From NCBI RefSeq assembly GCF_001316435.1, contig NZ_JXLL01000017.1:1-35495 (forward strand): a stretch of DNA of 35,495 nucleotides, read 5' to 3'. The position numbers and the translations under genes were made by a program. Origin of the DNA: Caloranaerobacter sp. TR13. Its GTDB lineage: Bacteria; Bacillota; Clostridia; Tissierellales; Thermohalobacteraceae. Positions 9,063-15,155 of the stretch are shown here, one piece after another; position 1 is the stretch's first letter, and every line of letters starts with the position of its first letter. A model generated the notes under the pieces. It did no database searches and was not told where the DNA came from. It saw only the letters and a program-made list of their open reading frames with translations.

Positions 9063-10007
9063 TTAGGAAACTTTAACTTTCCTAAAATTAATAAGCGAAT
9101 CTACAAAACCAATAAAAGAAATAAGCAGCCACATAGGAATATACATCACTGATAATACTAATATTATCGCCTTTATGAATTTATTAGTTTTTCTTTTGTC
9201 TAAATAAAATACTAAAACCGCAAGCCCTTGTATGAAAAGAATAAATAGAACAATAATCATTACATTTAGAAATATCGTCTGATAATAGAACATTTTAAAA
9301 TACTTAATAAGCCAAGTAGATATAAATATTACTAAAATACCCAATATTGCATTGCTAGGCATTTTAAAATATTTAAATCGCGGTACATGTATATCTCTAT
9401 TACCAATCTTTCTTAATACAGCTCCTGATATTAAGTAATTAAGATATGCTATGAATCCTGAAAAAATAATTAAAGATGCAGGTAATATAGCAATCATATA
9501 ATCTATAATCATATCCATCATACTTTTAATTTTTGACATTTCATAGTTGGTTAAACTCATATTTTTTATCATCTCTAACTGAACTTCAAATGCTCTATTA
9601 AGAGAAAGCTCCATATGTTCAACGAAACTTATTCCAAATATATATCCTGATAACAATATAACAGTTAAAATCGAACCGAAAAATACTAATGTAGTAACAA
9701 TTAAAACCTTGTATGACTTCTCCTTTTTATTAAGTAAATAAACAAATGCTATAGACAAAGGTCCAAATAATAACAGCATAAATATTCCAGTAAGTAAATC
9801 TATCAATATACCCAATACAAAACTTGATACTATAATCGACAATATACTATATCGTAAGTTTCTCCTGAATCCCAATATTATAAAAGGGACAGGATATAAT
9901 AATATTACTATAGAAAATATATTAATCCCTATTAAAGCTAAAATAATCGTTAAAGCTGTAATCATTCCCGCTTCTGCTATCGCTTTAGTTTTATCATTTA
10001 AGTTCAA
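9063..10007 (-). CDS. yybS: DUF2232 (YybS-like) integral membrane protein
   Basis: About 314 residues with roughly eight hydrophobic segments, matching YybS/DUF2232 proteins that sit upstream of gdpP in many Firmicutes. The biochemical role is unknown; an ECF-S-like fold has been suggested for the family. I chose a TTG start at 10007 because GAGGTG is 6 bases upstream. The in-frame GTG at 10016 is part of that ribosome binding site. The gene follows the MazG-like gene by about 14 bases and precedes gdpP by 17, so it is within the same operon. Confidence 0.85.
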   Translation of the reverse strand: MNLNDKTKAIAEAGMITALTIILALIGINIFSIVILLYPVPFIILGFRRNLRYSILSIIVSSFVLGILIDLLTGIFMLLLFGPLSIAFVYLLNKKEKSYKVLIVTTLVFFGSILTVILLSGYIFGISFVEHMELSLNRAFEVQLEMIKNMSLTNYEMSKIKSMMDMIIDYMIAILPASLIIFSGFIAYLNYLISGAVLRKIGNRDIHVPRFKYFKMPSNAILGILVIFISTWLIKYFKMFYYQTIFLNVMIIVLFILFIQGLAVLVFYLDKRKTNKFIKAIILVLSVMYIPMWLLISFIGFVDSLINFRKVKVS

Positions 10008-10021
10008 AAAAATCACCTCTA

Positions 10022-10348
10022 TTATTTTCTTGATCTATTTAAGTATTCTCTTAATTTACTCAAATCACCATACCACTTTTCTATTTTATGTTCTTCTATT
10101 ATCCCTAATTTAATTTTATTTTCAATTTTGGAATCTATACTTTCAAAACTAAAACCCAATCTTTTTCCAAGCAAATATGTTACCAAAATAATATTAGCTA
10201 AAGCATCTAATAAAGCTTCCTGACTATTTTTTATCCCTTTAACAAACAACTCAAAGAGCGATGCTACAGCTGTCAAAAGTTCACTTTTAAGCCACTCAAT
10301 AACTTTTATATTTTTCGTTATATCTATCTTATCATCTTTAAAACCCAT
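10022..10348 (-). CDS. MazG-like family protein
   Basis: A 108-residue, mostly helical protein of the MazG-like group (PF12643 type). EWLKSELLTAVASLFELF and the acidic segment around SQEALLDALANIILVTYLLGKRLG resemble a MazG/dUTPase four-helix fold. The canonical EExxD metal-binding set of active MazG pyrophosphatases is not clearly present, so nucleotide hydrolysis is uncertain. It is the first gene after the promoter at 10432-10460 and leads into yybS-gdpP-rplI-dnaB. GGGGGG precedes the ATG by about 9 bases. Confidence 0.75.
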   Translation of the reverse strand: MGFKDDKIDITKNIKVIEWLKSELLTAVASLFELFVKGIKNSQEALLDALANIILVTYLLGKRLGFSFESIDSKIENKIKLGIIEEHKIEKWYGDLSKLREYLNRSRK

Positions 10349-10431
10349 ATTTTACGCCCCCCATATACATTATAGCAGATTTGCATAAATAATGAACTAT
10401 TCCAACAATTTCTAACTGTAACCTTAATAAA

Positions 10432-10460
10432 ATTCTACATAGTAGAGTTTATTATGTCAA
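10432..10460 (-). promoter_or_regulatory. Sigma-A promoter for mazG-like/yybS/gdpP/rplI/dnaB
   Basis: On the minus strand a perfect TTGACA (10455-10460), 17-bp spacer and TAGAAT (10432-10437), immediately after the rpsR terminator. A further TATAAT without a good -35 lies nearer the gene, around 10370. Confidence 0.75.
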
Positions 10461-10468
10461 ATGAAAAA

Positions 10469-10492
10469 AGAGAAGTGGTCGCCCACTTCTCT
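10469..10492 (-). terminator. Terminator of the rpsF-ssb-rpsR operon
   Basis: A 10-bp perfect stem (AGAGAAGTGG and complement, 10469-10478 with 10483-10492) with a 4-base loop, followed on the minus strand by TTTTTTC. It lies 5 bases after the rpsR stop. Confidence 0.93.
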
Positions 10493-10496
10493 AATA

Positions 10497-10718
10497 TTAT
10501 TCTACAGTATATGGTAATAGAGCTATATTTCTTGCTCTCTTTATCGCTCTTGTCAATTGTCTCTGATGTCTTGCGCAGTTTCCTGTGATTCTTCTTGGAA
10601 GTATTTTACCTCTTTCAGTCATATACTTTTTAAGTCTATTAACATCTTTGTAATCTATCTTCTCAACTTTATCAGCACAGAAACTACATACTCTTTTTTT
10701 CCTATTTCTTCTAGCCAC
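10497..10718 (-). CDS. rpsR: 30S ribosomal protein S18
   Basis: 73 residues, standard for bS18. It contains the conserved core [21 protein letters not shown] and [20 protein letters not shown]. The N-terminus CSFCADK suggests the Zn-binding (C+) version. Translation starts at GTG with AGGAGGG 6 bases upstream, and that ribosome binding site adjoins the ssb stop codon. It is the last gene of the operon. S18 pairs with S6, whose leader RNA is the likely autoregulatory target. Confidence 0.98.
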   Translation of the reverse strand: MARRNRKKRVCSFCADKVEKIDYKDVNRLKKYMTERGKILPRRITGNCARHQRQLTRAIKRARNIALLPYTVE

Positions 10719-10732
10719 TCTTGTCCCTCCTT

Positions 10733-11149
10733 CTAGAATGGAATTTCGTCATCATCTACTGGTTGAAACCCATCTGCTGCTATCAAATCATCTGTCCTCA
10801 TACTCATATTTTCTCTACCAGTTTTATTGTCTCCCCAATCTAGGAATTGTACTCTATCTGCTACTATTTCTGTAACATATCTCTTTTCTCCTTGTGGAGT
10901 TTCATATGATCTAGTCTGTATACGACCTTGAATTCCTACAAGTCTGCCTTTTCCTAGATAGTTAGCACAATTTTCAGCTTGTCTACCCCAAACTACGATT
11001 TTAAAGAAATCTGTTTCTCTTTCTCCTTTTATATTAGTAAAAGGTCTATCAACTGCTATATTAAAGGTGGCAACTGCTCTTCCATTTTCAGGTAGAAACC
11101 TCAATTCCGGGTCTCTTGTCAATCTACCAATTAATAAAACACAATTCAT
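10733..11149 (-). CDS. ssb: Single-stranded DNA-binding protein
   Basis: About 138 residues. The OB-fold starts [18 protein letters not shown] and includes [21 protein letters not shown]. The acidic C-terminal tip DDDEIPF recruits replication and repair partners. I chose the ATG at 11149 (AGGTGG 7 bases upstream), which gives the family's usual N-terminus. An in-frame ATG at 11170 would overlap rpsF and add a non-conserved leader. It is placed between rpsF and rpsR as in most Firmicutes. Confidence 0.97.
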   Translation of the reverse strand: MNCVLLIGRLTRDPELRFLPENGRAVATFNIAVDRPFTNIKGERETDFFKIVVWGRQAENCANYLGKGRLVGIQGRIQTRSYETPQGEKRYVTEIVADRVQFLDWGDNKTGRENMSMRTDDLIAADGFQPVDDDEIPF

Positions 11150-11162
11150 TAGTTCACCACCT

Positions 11163-11447
11163 TTACTCATCTTCCTTTACAATCATATGTCTGATAACTT
11201 GCTCAGTTATCTTAGAAATTCTGTCAAGCTCGTTTACTACACTTGACTCACCTTGGAAGTTAATAACAACATAATATCCTTCAGCGTAATGCTTGATTTC
11301 ATATGCAAGTCTTTTTACGCCCCACTCATCAATCTTTTCAACAGTACCATTTTGCTCGATGATACCTTTAAATTTTTCGATTATGCTGTTTCTAACTTCC
11401 TGCTCTAGATCTGGGACAAGAATAAACATAGCTTCGTATTTTCTCAT
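11163..11447 (-). CDS. rpsF: 30S ribosomal protein S6
   Basis: About 94 residues with the S6 ferredoxin-like fold: [17 protein letters not shown] at the start and [24 protein letters not shown] in the middle. The ATG at 11447 lies 6 bases after GGGAGGTG; an in-frame GTG upstream falls within that ribosome binding site. It is the first gene of rpsF-ssb-rpsR, transcribed from 11512-11540 and preceded by an S6:S18-binding leader. Confidence 0.97.
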   Translation of the reverse strand: MRKYEAMFILVPDLEQEVRNSIIEKFKGIIEQNGTVEKIDEWGVKRLAYEIKHYAEGYYVVINFQGESSVVNELDRISKITEQVIRHMIVKEDE

Positions 11448-11466
11448 CACTTTCACCTCCCTTTTG

Positions 11467-11497
11467 GACTTACGGCCCTATCAAATAGGGCAAGGTC
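11467..11497 (-). promoter_or_regulatory. rpsF leader, S6:S18-binding RNA element
   Basis: On the minus strand GACCTT and AAGTC form a short outer stem around a perfect GCCCTAT/ATAGGGC hairpin with loop TTG. A CCG trinucleotide and the CGTA segment lie on the 3' side between the stems. This matches the known rpsF leader in which the S6-S18 complex recognises a CCG in a bulge and represses its own translation. The rpsF ribosome binding site follows directly. Confidence 0.7.
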
Positions 11498-11511
11498 AAC
11501 TACATTCCAGT

Positions 11512-11540
11512 ATTATATCACTAAAAAGGGCATATTACAA
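11512..11540 (-). promoter_or_regulatory. Sigma-A promoter of rpsF-ssb-rpsR
   Basis: On the minus strand TTGTAA (11535-11540), 17-bp spacer and a perfect TATAAT (11512-11517). The start would leave a leader of about 55 bases that includes the S6:S18 element. Confidence 0.75.
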
Positions 11541-11580
11541 CAATTTTTAAAAGTTTTTATATTAACTAGATCAATAAACT

Positions 11581-11605
11581 AAAGGCCCCTTAAAAAGGGA
11601 CCTTT
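11581..11605 (-). terminator. Terminator of the aminotransferase gene
   Basis: An 11-bp stem with one G-U wobble on the minus strand (11581-11591 with 11595-11605) and a 3-base loop. A modest TTTAGTTTATT tail follows. It starts 5 bases past the stop codon. Confidence 0.8.
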
Positions 11606-11609
11606 TATA

Positions 11610-12791
11610 TTAAAGCATTTCCTTTATCGCCTCTGCCAATCTCTTAATTCCTATTACTATTCTTTCTTCATCCATATTTGAATAATTAAGTCTCATTGTA
11701 TTTTCATGACCACCGTTAGGGAAGAATGAACCACCTGGTACAAATGCAACATTCTTTTCAACAGCTTTTTCTAAAAGTTCTCTAGTATTAATGTGCTCTG
11801 GTAATTCAACCCAAGTAAATAATCCACCCTCTGGATAAGTATATTTAATTCCTTCAGGGAATTCTTCTTTCATAGTATTTAGCATTAAATCTCTTCTTCT
11901 CTTATATACTTCTTTAATCTTATTAATGTACTCATCTAAATCATATTTTTCTAAAAACTTATTTAACTCTCTTTGAGCTATAGTACTAGTTTGCAGGTCT
12001 GCACCTTGTTTAACTAAAATATATTTTTGCAAAACTTCAGTATCAGCACAAGTCCAACCTAATCTTAATCCAGGACAGAAAGTCTTAGAGAATGTACCTA
12101 AGAATATAACTCTTCCTTCTGTATCAAAATGTTTAATTGCTGGTGGTCTTTCTCCTTCAAATCTTAACTCACCATAAGGATTATCTTCTATAATAGGTAA
12201 ATTGTATTTATTTGCAACTTCAATTAGTCTCTTTCTTCTTTCTATAGACCAAGTTCTTCCTGATGGGTTTTGGAAATCAGGAATTACATATATGAATTTT
12301 GCTCTTTCTGTTTTTTCTAAAATCTTCTCTAATTCTTCTATTATCATACCATCATCATCAGTAGGTACTTCTGCAAATTTGCACTGATAAGCTTTAAAAG
12401 CATTTATTGCTCCAAGATAACTTGGACTCTCACAAATTACTACATCATCAGGGTCTAAAAATATCTTTCCTGTAAAATCAAGACCTTGTTGCGAACCACT
12501 AGTTATAAGAATATTTTCATAAGTTACGTTAACACCTACTTTAGCCATTCTTTCTGCTATTTTCTTTCTAAGAGGAGTATATCCTTCCGTTGTTCCGTAC
12601 TGTAATACTTTTTCTCCTTCTTCTTCTAAAACTTCTCTCGTTATTTCCTTCATTTCTTCAACAGGAAACAATTCTGGTGCAGGTAATCCACCCGCAAATG
12701 AAATAATTTCTGGTTTCTCTGTAAGCTTTAATAGTTCACGTATCTCAGAAGCTTTAATATTTTCCATGCGCTTTGCATAATTCAATGCCAT
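11610..12791 (-). CDS. PLP-dependent aminotransferase (class I/II, 2-aminoadipate/MocR-like type)
   Basis: About 393 residues, fold-type I. N-terminal IISFAGGLPAPELFP and LQYGTTEGYTPLRK are typical of the LysN/2-aminoadipate aminotransferase group. The PLP pocket shows ITSGSQQGLDF, DFQNPSGRTWS and, around the Schiff-base Lys, GTFSKTFCPGLRLGW. The C-terminal arginine motif NTMRLNYS binds the substrate carboxylate. The amino-acid specificity is unknown. I chose ATG 12791, 6 bases after GGAGGTG; the in-frame TTG farther upstream is part of that site. It is a single-gene unit with its own promoter candidate and a terminator. Confidence 0.92.
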   Translation of the reverse strand: MALNYAKRMENIKASEIRELLKLTEKPEIISFAGGLPAPELFPVEEMKEITREVLEEEGEKVLQYGTTEGYTPLRKKIAERMAKVGVNVTYENILITSGSQQGLDFTGKIFLDPDDVVICESPSYLGAINAFKAYQCKFAEVPTDDDGMIIEELEKILEKTERAKFIYVIPDFQNPSGRTWSIERRKRLIEVANKYNLPIIEDNPYGELRFEGERPPAIKHFDTEGRVIFLGTFSKTFCPGLRLGWTCADTEVLQKYILVKQGADLQTSTIAQRELNKFLEKYDLDEYINKIKEVYKRRRDLMLNTMKEEFPEGIKYTYPEGGLFTWVELPEHINTRELLEKAVEKNVAFVPGGSFFPNGGHENTMRLNYSNMDEERIVIGIKRLAEAIKEML

Positions 12792-12860
12792 AGTAAGCAC
12801 CTCCAAATCTTCATAATTTACAAAGTAAAACGTTTTCCTTTTTCTCTCTATATTTAGTTT

Positions 12861-12890
12861 ACTATATTTATCTAATATTGTCTATTTCAA
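12861..12890 (-). promoter_or_regulatory. Candidate promoter of the aminotransferase gene
   Basis: On the minus strand TTGAAA (12885-12890), 18-bp spacer and TATAGT (12861-12866). The perfect 10-bp palindrome AAAACGTTTT at 12827-12836 lies just downstream of the expected start and could be an operator. Confidence 0.45.
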
Positions 12891-12961
12891 TTACTTCACA
12901 TTTTGACAAATAATGAATTTTCCAGTGTTTAATTTTATTAATTTTTTTTAATATATATCTT

Positions 12962-13165
12962 CTACTCATTATTTTGTTCAACTTGACTAATAATTTTCTT
13001 AATTCTCTTTTCTAATTTTTTTCTTGGTAGCCATATCTGCCTATTACATTCAAGGCATTTAATTCTAAAATCTATTCCCGTCCTCATAATTTCCCATTTA
13101 TCTCCTCCACAAGGATGTACTTTTTTCAATTGTACAATATCTCCTACATTAAGCTTCATAGGCAT
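12962..13165 (-). CDS. DUF951 small protein
   Basis: A 67-residue protein of the DUF951 family, conserved across Firmicutes and without a proven function. It begins MPMKLNVGDIVQLKKVHPCGG and contains a CGG...C-x2-C arrangement (IKCLECNRQIWLPRKKLEKR), suggesting a small zinc-binding SH3-like fold and possibly RNA or ribosome association. GGAGAG lies 6 bases before the first ATG. The preceding DUF3343 unit ends about 110 bases upstream. Confidence 0.88.
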   Translation of the reverse strand: MPMKLNVGDIVQLKKVHPCGGDKWEIMRTGIDFRIKCLECNRQIWLPRKKLEKRIKKIISQVEQNNE

Positions 13166-13194
13166 AAATATCTCTCCTTTTAAGAACTAAATAA

Positions 13195-13218
13195 AGCTAC
13201 CTCTTTTATGAAGTAGCT
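13195..13218 (-). terminator. Hairpin between DUF3343 and DUF951, possible terminator or attenuator
   Basis: A 9-bp stem with one G-U wobble on the minus strand (13195-13203 with 13210-13218), followed by TTTATTTAG. Only about 30 bases separate it from the DUF951 start, and TATAAT-like boxes lie on its upstream side (13227-13237). It may therefore fall within the DUF951 5' untranslated region. Confidence 0.5.
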
Positions 13219-13276
13219 CTAAATATATTATATTATATTTTTTTGTTTTTAAAAACAAAAGAATATTTTTTGTATT

Positions 13277-13543
13277 TTAATATACCTTACTTACTATCCT
13301 TTTGCCGTTTTCTCTCATAATTTCATATATTCCCTTTATATTAAGTGATGTACTTTGAATACATGACAATACTTCTTCTAAAAAATTTTTATCAAACCTG
13401 ATAGATAAACCACAGCTTGCAGTTATCTCTCTAGGAGTTGGTATAACTTTAATTTTTATATTTCTATCTTTTAAAATTCTTTCTCCCTGTATTGCATGAT
13501 TAGTTGAATTAAATACTGCAACACAAAATTCTTCTTTGATCAT
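13277..13543 (-). CDS. DUF3343 domain protein
   Basis: An 88-residue protein of the DUF3343 family, often found beside yedF in Clostridia and linked by context to selenium or sulfur-relay metabolism. It contains IKVIPTPREITASCGLSIRF, where the Cys in TASCG is the likely functional residue (a putative Se/S-binding site, inferred from the family). It lies 14 bases after yedF and is probably cotranscribed with it. No selenocysteine genes (selA, selB, selD) are in the window. Confidence 0.85.
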   Translation of the reverse strand: MIKEEFCVAVFNSTNHAIQGERILKDRNIKIKVIPTPREITASCGLSIRFDKNFLEEVLSCIQSTSLNIKGIYEIMRENGKRIVSKVY

Positions 13544-13557
13544 ACTAAATCATCCTT

Positions 13558-14154
13558 CTATAGTACTATAGTATTTGCTGCATTCTTCATGTTTTCCAAT
13601 ATAGTATACATATTTGTAACTTCCCCTACTTTTAACTTATCCTTCAAATCATAATAATCTAAACAAGTTCCACAAGATAATATCTCTACTCCCTGCTCCT
13701 CCAATTTCTTTAAATCATCTATTACTTCTGACCCCTCAGTAGTTAATTTTACTCCACTATTTAAGAAAAGTAAAGTCGATGGATATGGAATCGATTCAGT
13801 CAATGTATATATAAATCCTTTCATCAATATTTTGCCTAATTCATCAGAACCTTTACCCATTTTATCAGAACTAAAAACTACAGTCATATCTTTAAATATA
13901 TTTGGCTGACAAGTATTTCTTTTAGCTTCTACAGCTTCTCCCTTAGTAATATGAATTATAAAATCATTATCTTTAGTCTTCTCTACTTTAAAATTATAGT
14001 TCATACTCTTAACAAGTTTAGATACATTTTCTTTAGCAATCTCATTATCTACAATAGTAATAACAACTCCGGATTCTATCTCGTCTAATGCTTTTTTAGT
14101 CATTATTACAGGCTTAGGACAAGCCTTACCTCTTGCATCAACTTCCTTTTTCAT
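13558..14154 (-). CDS. yedF: Sulfurtransferase-like selenium metabolism protein YedF
   Basis: 198 residues in two parts. An N-terminal TusA-like domain (about 1-75) has the persulfide-type motif ARGKACPKPVIMTKKALDE with Cys13. A C-terminal DsrE-like domain (about 90-198) carries KLEEQGVEILSCGTCLDYY. This matches the YedF family, which co-occurs with selenium use and is thought to handle activated Se or S; the exact reaction is unproven. GGAGGG lies 8 bases before the ATG. It forms a unit with DUF3343 and is transcribed from 14207-14236. Confidence 0.9.
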   Translation of the reverse strand: MKKEVDARGKACPKPVIMTKKALDEIESGVVITIVDNEIAKENVSKLVKSMNYNFKVEKTKDNDFIIHITKGEAVEAKRNTCQPNIFKDMTVVFSSDKMGKGSDELGKILMKGFIYTLTESIPYPSTLLFLNSGVKLTTEGSEVIDDLKKLEEQGVEILSCGTCLDYYDLKDKLKVGEVTNMYTILENMKNAANTIVL

Positions 14155-14206
14155 TTTAATACCCTCCTGTTTTACAAAGCTTACATACGCCTAAAACTTT
14201 AATTAT

Positions 14207-14236
14207 ATTATAGTTTTATTTAACTATAACATTCAA
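14207..14236 (-). promoter_or_regulatory. Sigma-A promoter of yedF-DUF3343
   Basis: On the minus strand TTGAAT (14231-14236), 18-bp spacer and TATAAT (14207-14212). The spacer contains an inverted repeat (see 14208-14229). Confidence 0.6.
14208..14229. promoter_or_regulatory. Inverted repeat inside the yedF promoter, candidate operator
   Basis: TTATAGTT (14208-14215) and AACTATAA (14222-14229) are perfect complements separated by 6 bases, and lie across the -10 and spacer of the yedF promoter. A second dyad, TATAGAT-ATT-ATCTATA, lies at 14251-14267. A repressor site is plausible. The low sequence complexity makes chance possible. Confidence 0.4.
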
Positions 14237-14302
14237 CATAATAAAGGTTCTATAGATATTATCTATATTAATAAGTCTTATTATAAAGTTTATCTATAGT
14301 TT

Positions 14303-14554
14303 TGGATACTTGATACTGGGTACTGGGTACTACTTGGTACTGGGTACTAGGTACTGGAGTTAGTGAATAGAGAATAGAGGACAGAGGACAGGGATAAAAA
14401 GTTAAAAATTAAAAATTGAAAATGAAAAATTAAAATTAATTACTGGTTATTCGTGGCTTACTTCTGGCAATTCACTATTCGACAGTTAATAGTCGATAAT
14501 TATTAGTCAACAATTGCTAGTCTATCGACTATTAACTATCCACTTTCGACTTTC
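14303..14554. repeat. Degenerate short-word repeat element, copy 1
   Basis: This fills much of the 568-base gap between yedF and the plus-strand island. The left part is a run of near-copies of GGTACTG/GGTACTA, passing into GAATAG and GGACAG words. A middle part is A-rich. The right part has pyrimidine-rich words such as TATCGACTATTAACT. The right half holds a perfect 15-bp inverted repeat (14484-14498 with 14523-14537). Copy 2 at 24219-24398 has the same order and orientation. It has no coding potential and is not a CRISPR array. The remainder of the gap holds the yedF promoter region (left) and the promoter and hairpin of the next gene (right). Confidence 0.8.
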
Positions 14555-14600
14555 TATATTAATTTTTTTAATTGTTGGTTTAATTTTTTTAATATTTATA

Positions 14601-14629
14601 TTGACTTTTATTAAATATAGTAATAATAT
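14601..14629 (+). promoter_or_regulatory. Sigma-A promoter of the plus-strand SHOCT/MFS/DUF2089 island
   Basis: TTGACT (14601-14606), 17-bp spacer and TAATAT (14624-14629). The expected start (about 14636) falls at the foot of the hairpin at 14638-14687. Confidence 0.75.
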
Positions 14630-14637
14630 ATAATTAG

Positions 14638-14687
14638 AAATTAAAATAATTTATTTTATTCTTATTAAAAATAAATTATTTTAATTT
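14638..14687 (+). other. Perfect 20-bp A/T-only hairpin at the 5' end of the island mRNA
   Basis: Arms 14638-14657 and 14668-14687 are perfect complements made only of A and T, with a 10-base loop. The stem begins about two bases after the predicted start and is followed by TTTGTTTTT and then, 23 bases on, the GGGGG ribosome binding site. It could shield the mRNA 5' end or act as an attenuator. Confidence 0.75.
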
Positions 14688-14722
14688 GTTTTTAAAAATA
14701 TATTAAACAAGGGGGCTTCTCT

Positions 14723-15127
14723 TTGAAAGATAGCATCCAAAAGATACTAACAATGTTAGAAAGAAAAGAAATTAGTGCAAAAAAAGCTATTTATTTATTA
14801 AAGAATTTACAACCTGATAATAATAAACCTAAAAAAAGAGCTTCAAAAATAAAAATCACTATTATAGACGAATCAGAGCATAAAATTAAAATACCTGCAA
14901 TACCTTTTTGGATGATTGAATTATTAGTTAATATAGGATTAAAACTTATTACCATTACTTCTAAATACTCAAAACATTTAGATGATGATACTTTGAAACA
15001 CATAAAAGCCTTAAAAGATATAGACTTAAATGAAATATTTAAAGTCCTGAGAATGCATGAACCTTTTAATTTAGTAGATGTTGAAGATGAAAAAAGTGGG
15101 AGTAAAATCAAAATAATTACTTTGTAG
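14723..15127 (+). CDS. SHOCT-like domain protein, paralog 1
   Basis: 134 residues. It opens with a helical hairpin IQKILTMLERKEISAKKAI of the SHOCT-like type seen in YvlB-like and DUF2089 proteins. A basic linker (NNKPKKRASK) and a beta-rich domain follow, beginning IKITIIDESEHKIKI and ending with a short strand-rich segment. A hydrophobic stretch IPFWMIELLVNIGLKLIT (about 60-77) could be an amphipathic or membrane-associated helix. It aligns along its whole length with the protein at 16916-17293. The start is TTG, 7 bases after GGGGG. It is the first gene of the plus-strand island. No function is known; a regulatory or envelope-stress role is only a guess from the module. Confidence 0.75.
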   Translation: MKDSIQKILTMLERKEISAKKAIYLLKNLQPDNNKPKKRASKIKITIIDESEHKIKIPAIPFWMIELLVNIGLKLITITSKYSKHLDDDTLKHIKALKDIDLNEIFKVLRMHEPFNLVDVEDEKSGSKIKIITL

Positions 15128-15155
15128 GACATAAAAACAAAAAAGGAGCGTTTTT

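Noticed and set aside
13241-13260. Perfect 20-bp palindrome as an insertion-sequence end or operator
   Set aside because: It is almost only T and A runs around one G/C pair, and there is no transposase or second copy in the window.
13277-14154. Selenocysteine (in-frame TGA) in yedF or DUF3343
   Set aside because: Both frames run to normal length with Cys at the expected sites, and no interrupted extension is visible.
14303-14400. Possible CRISPR array in the GGTACTG repeats
   Set aside because: The units are 6-8 bases, degenerate and without equal-length unique spacers, and no cas genes are near.
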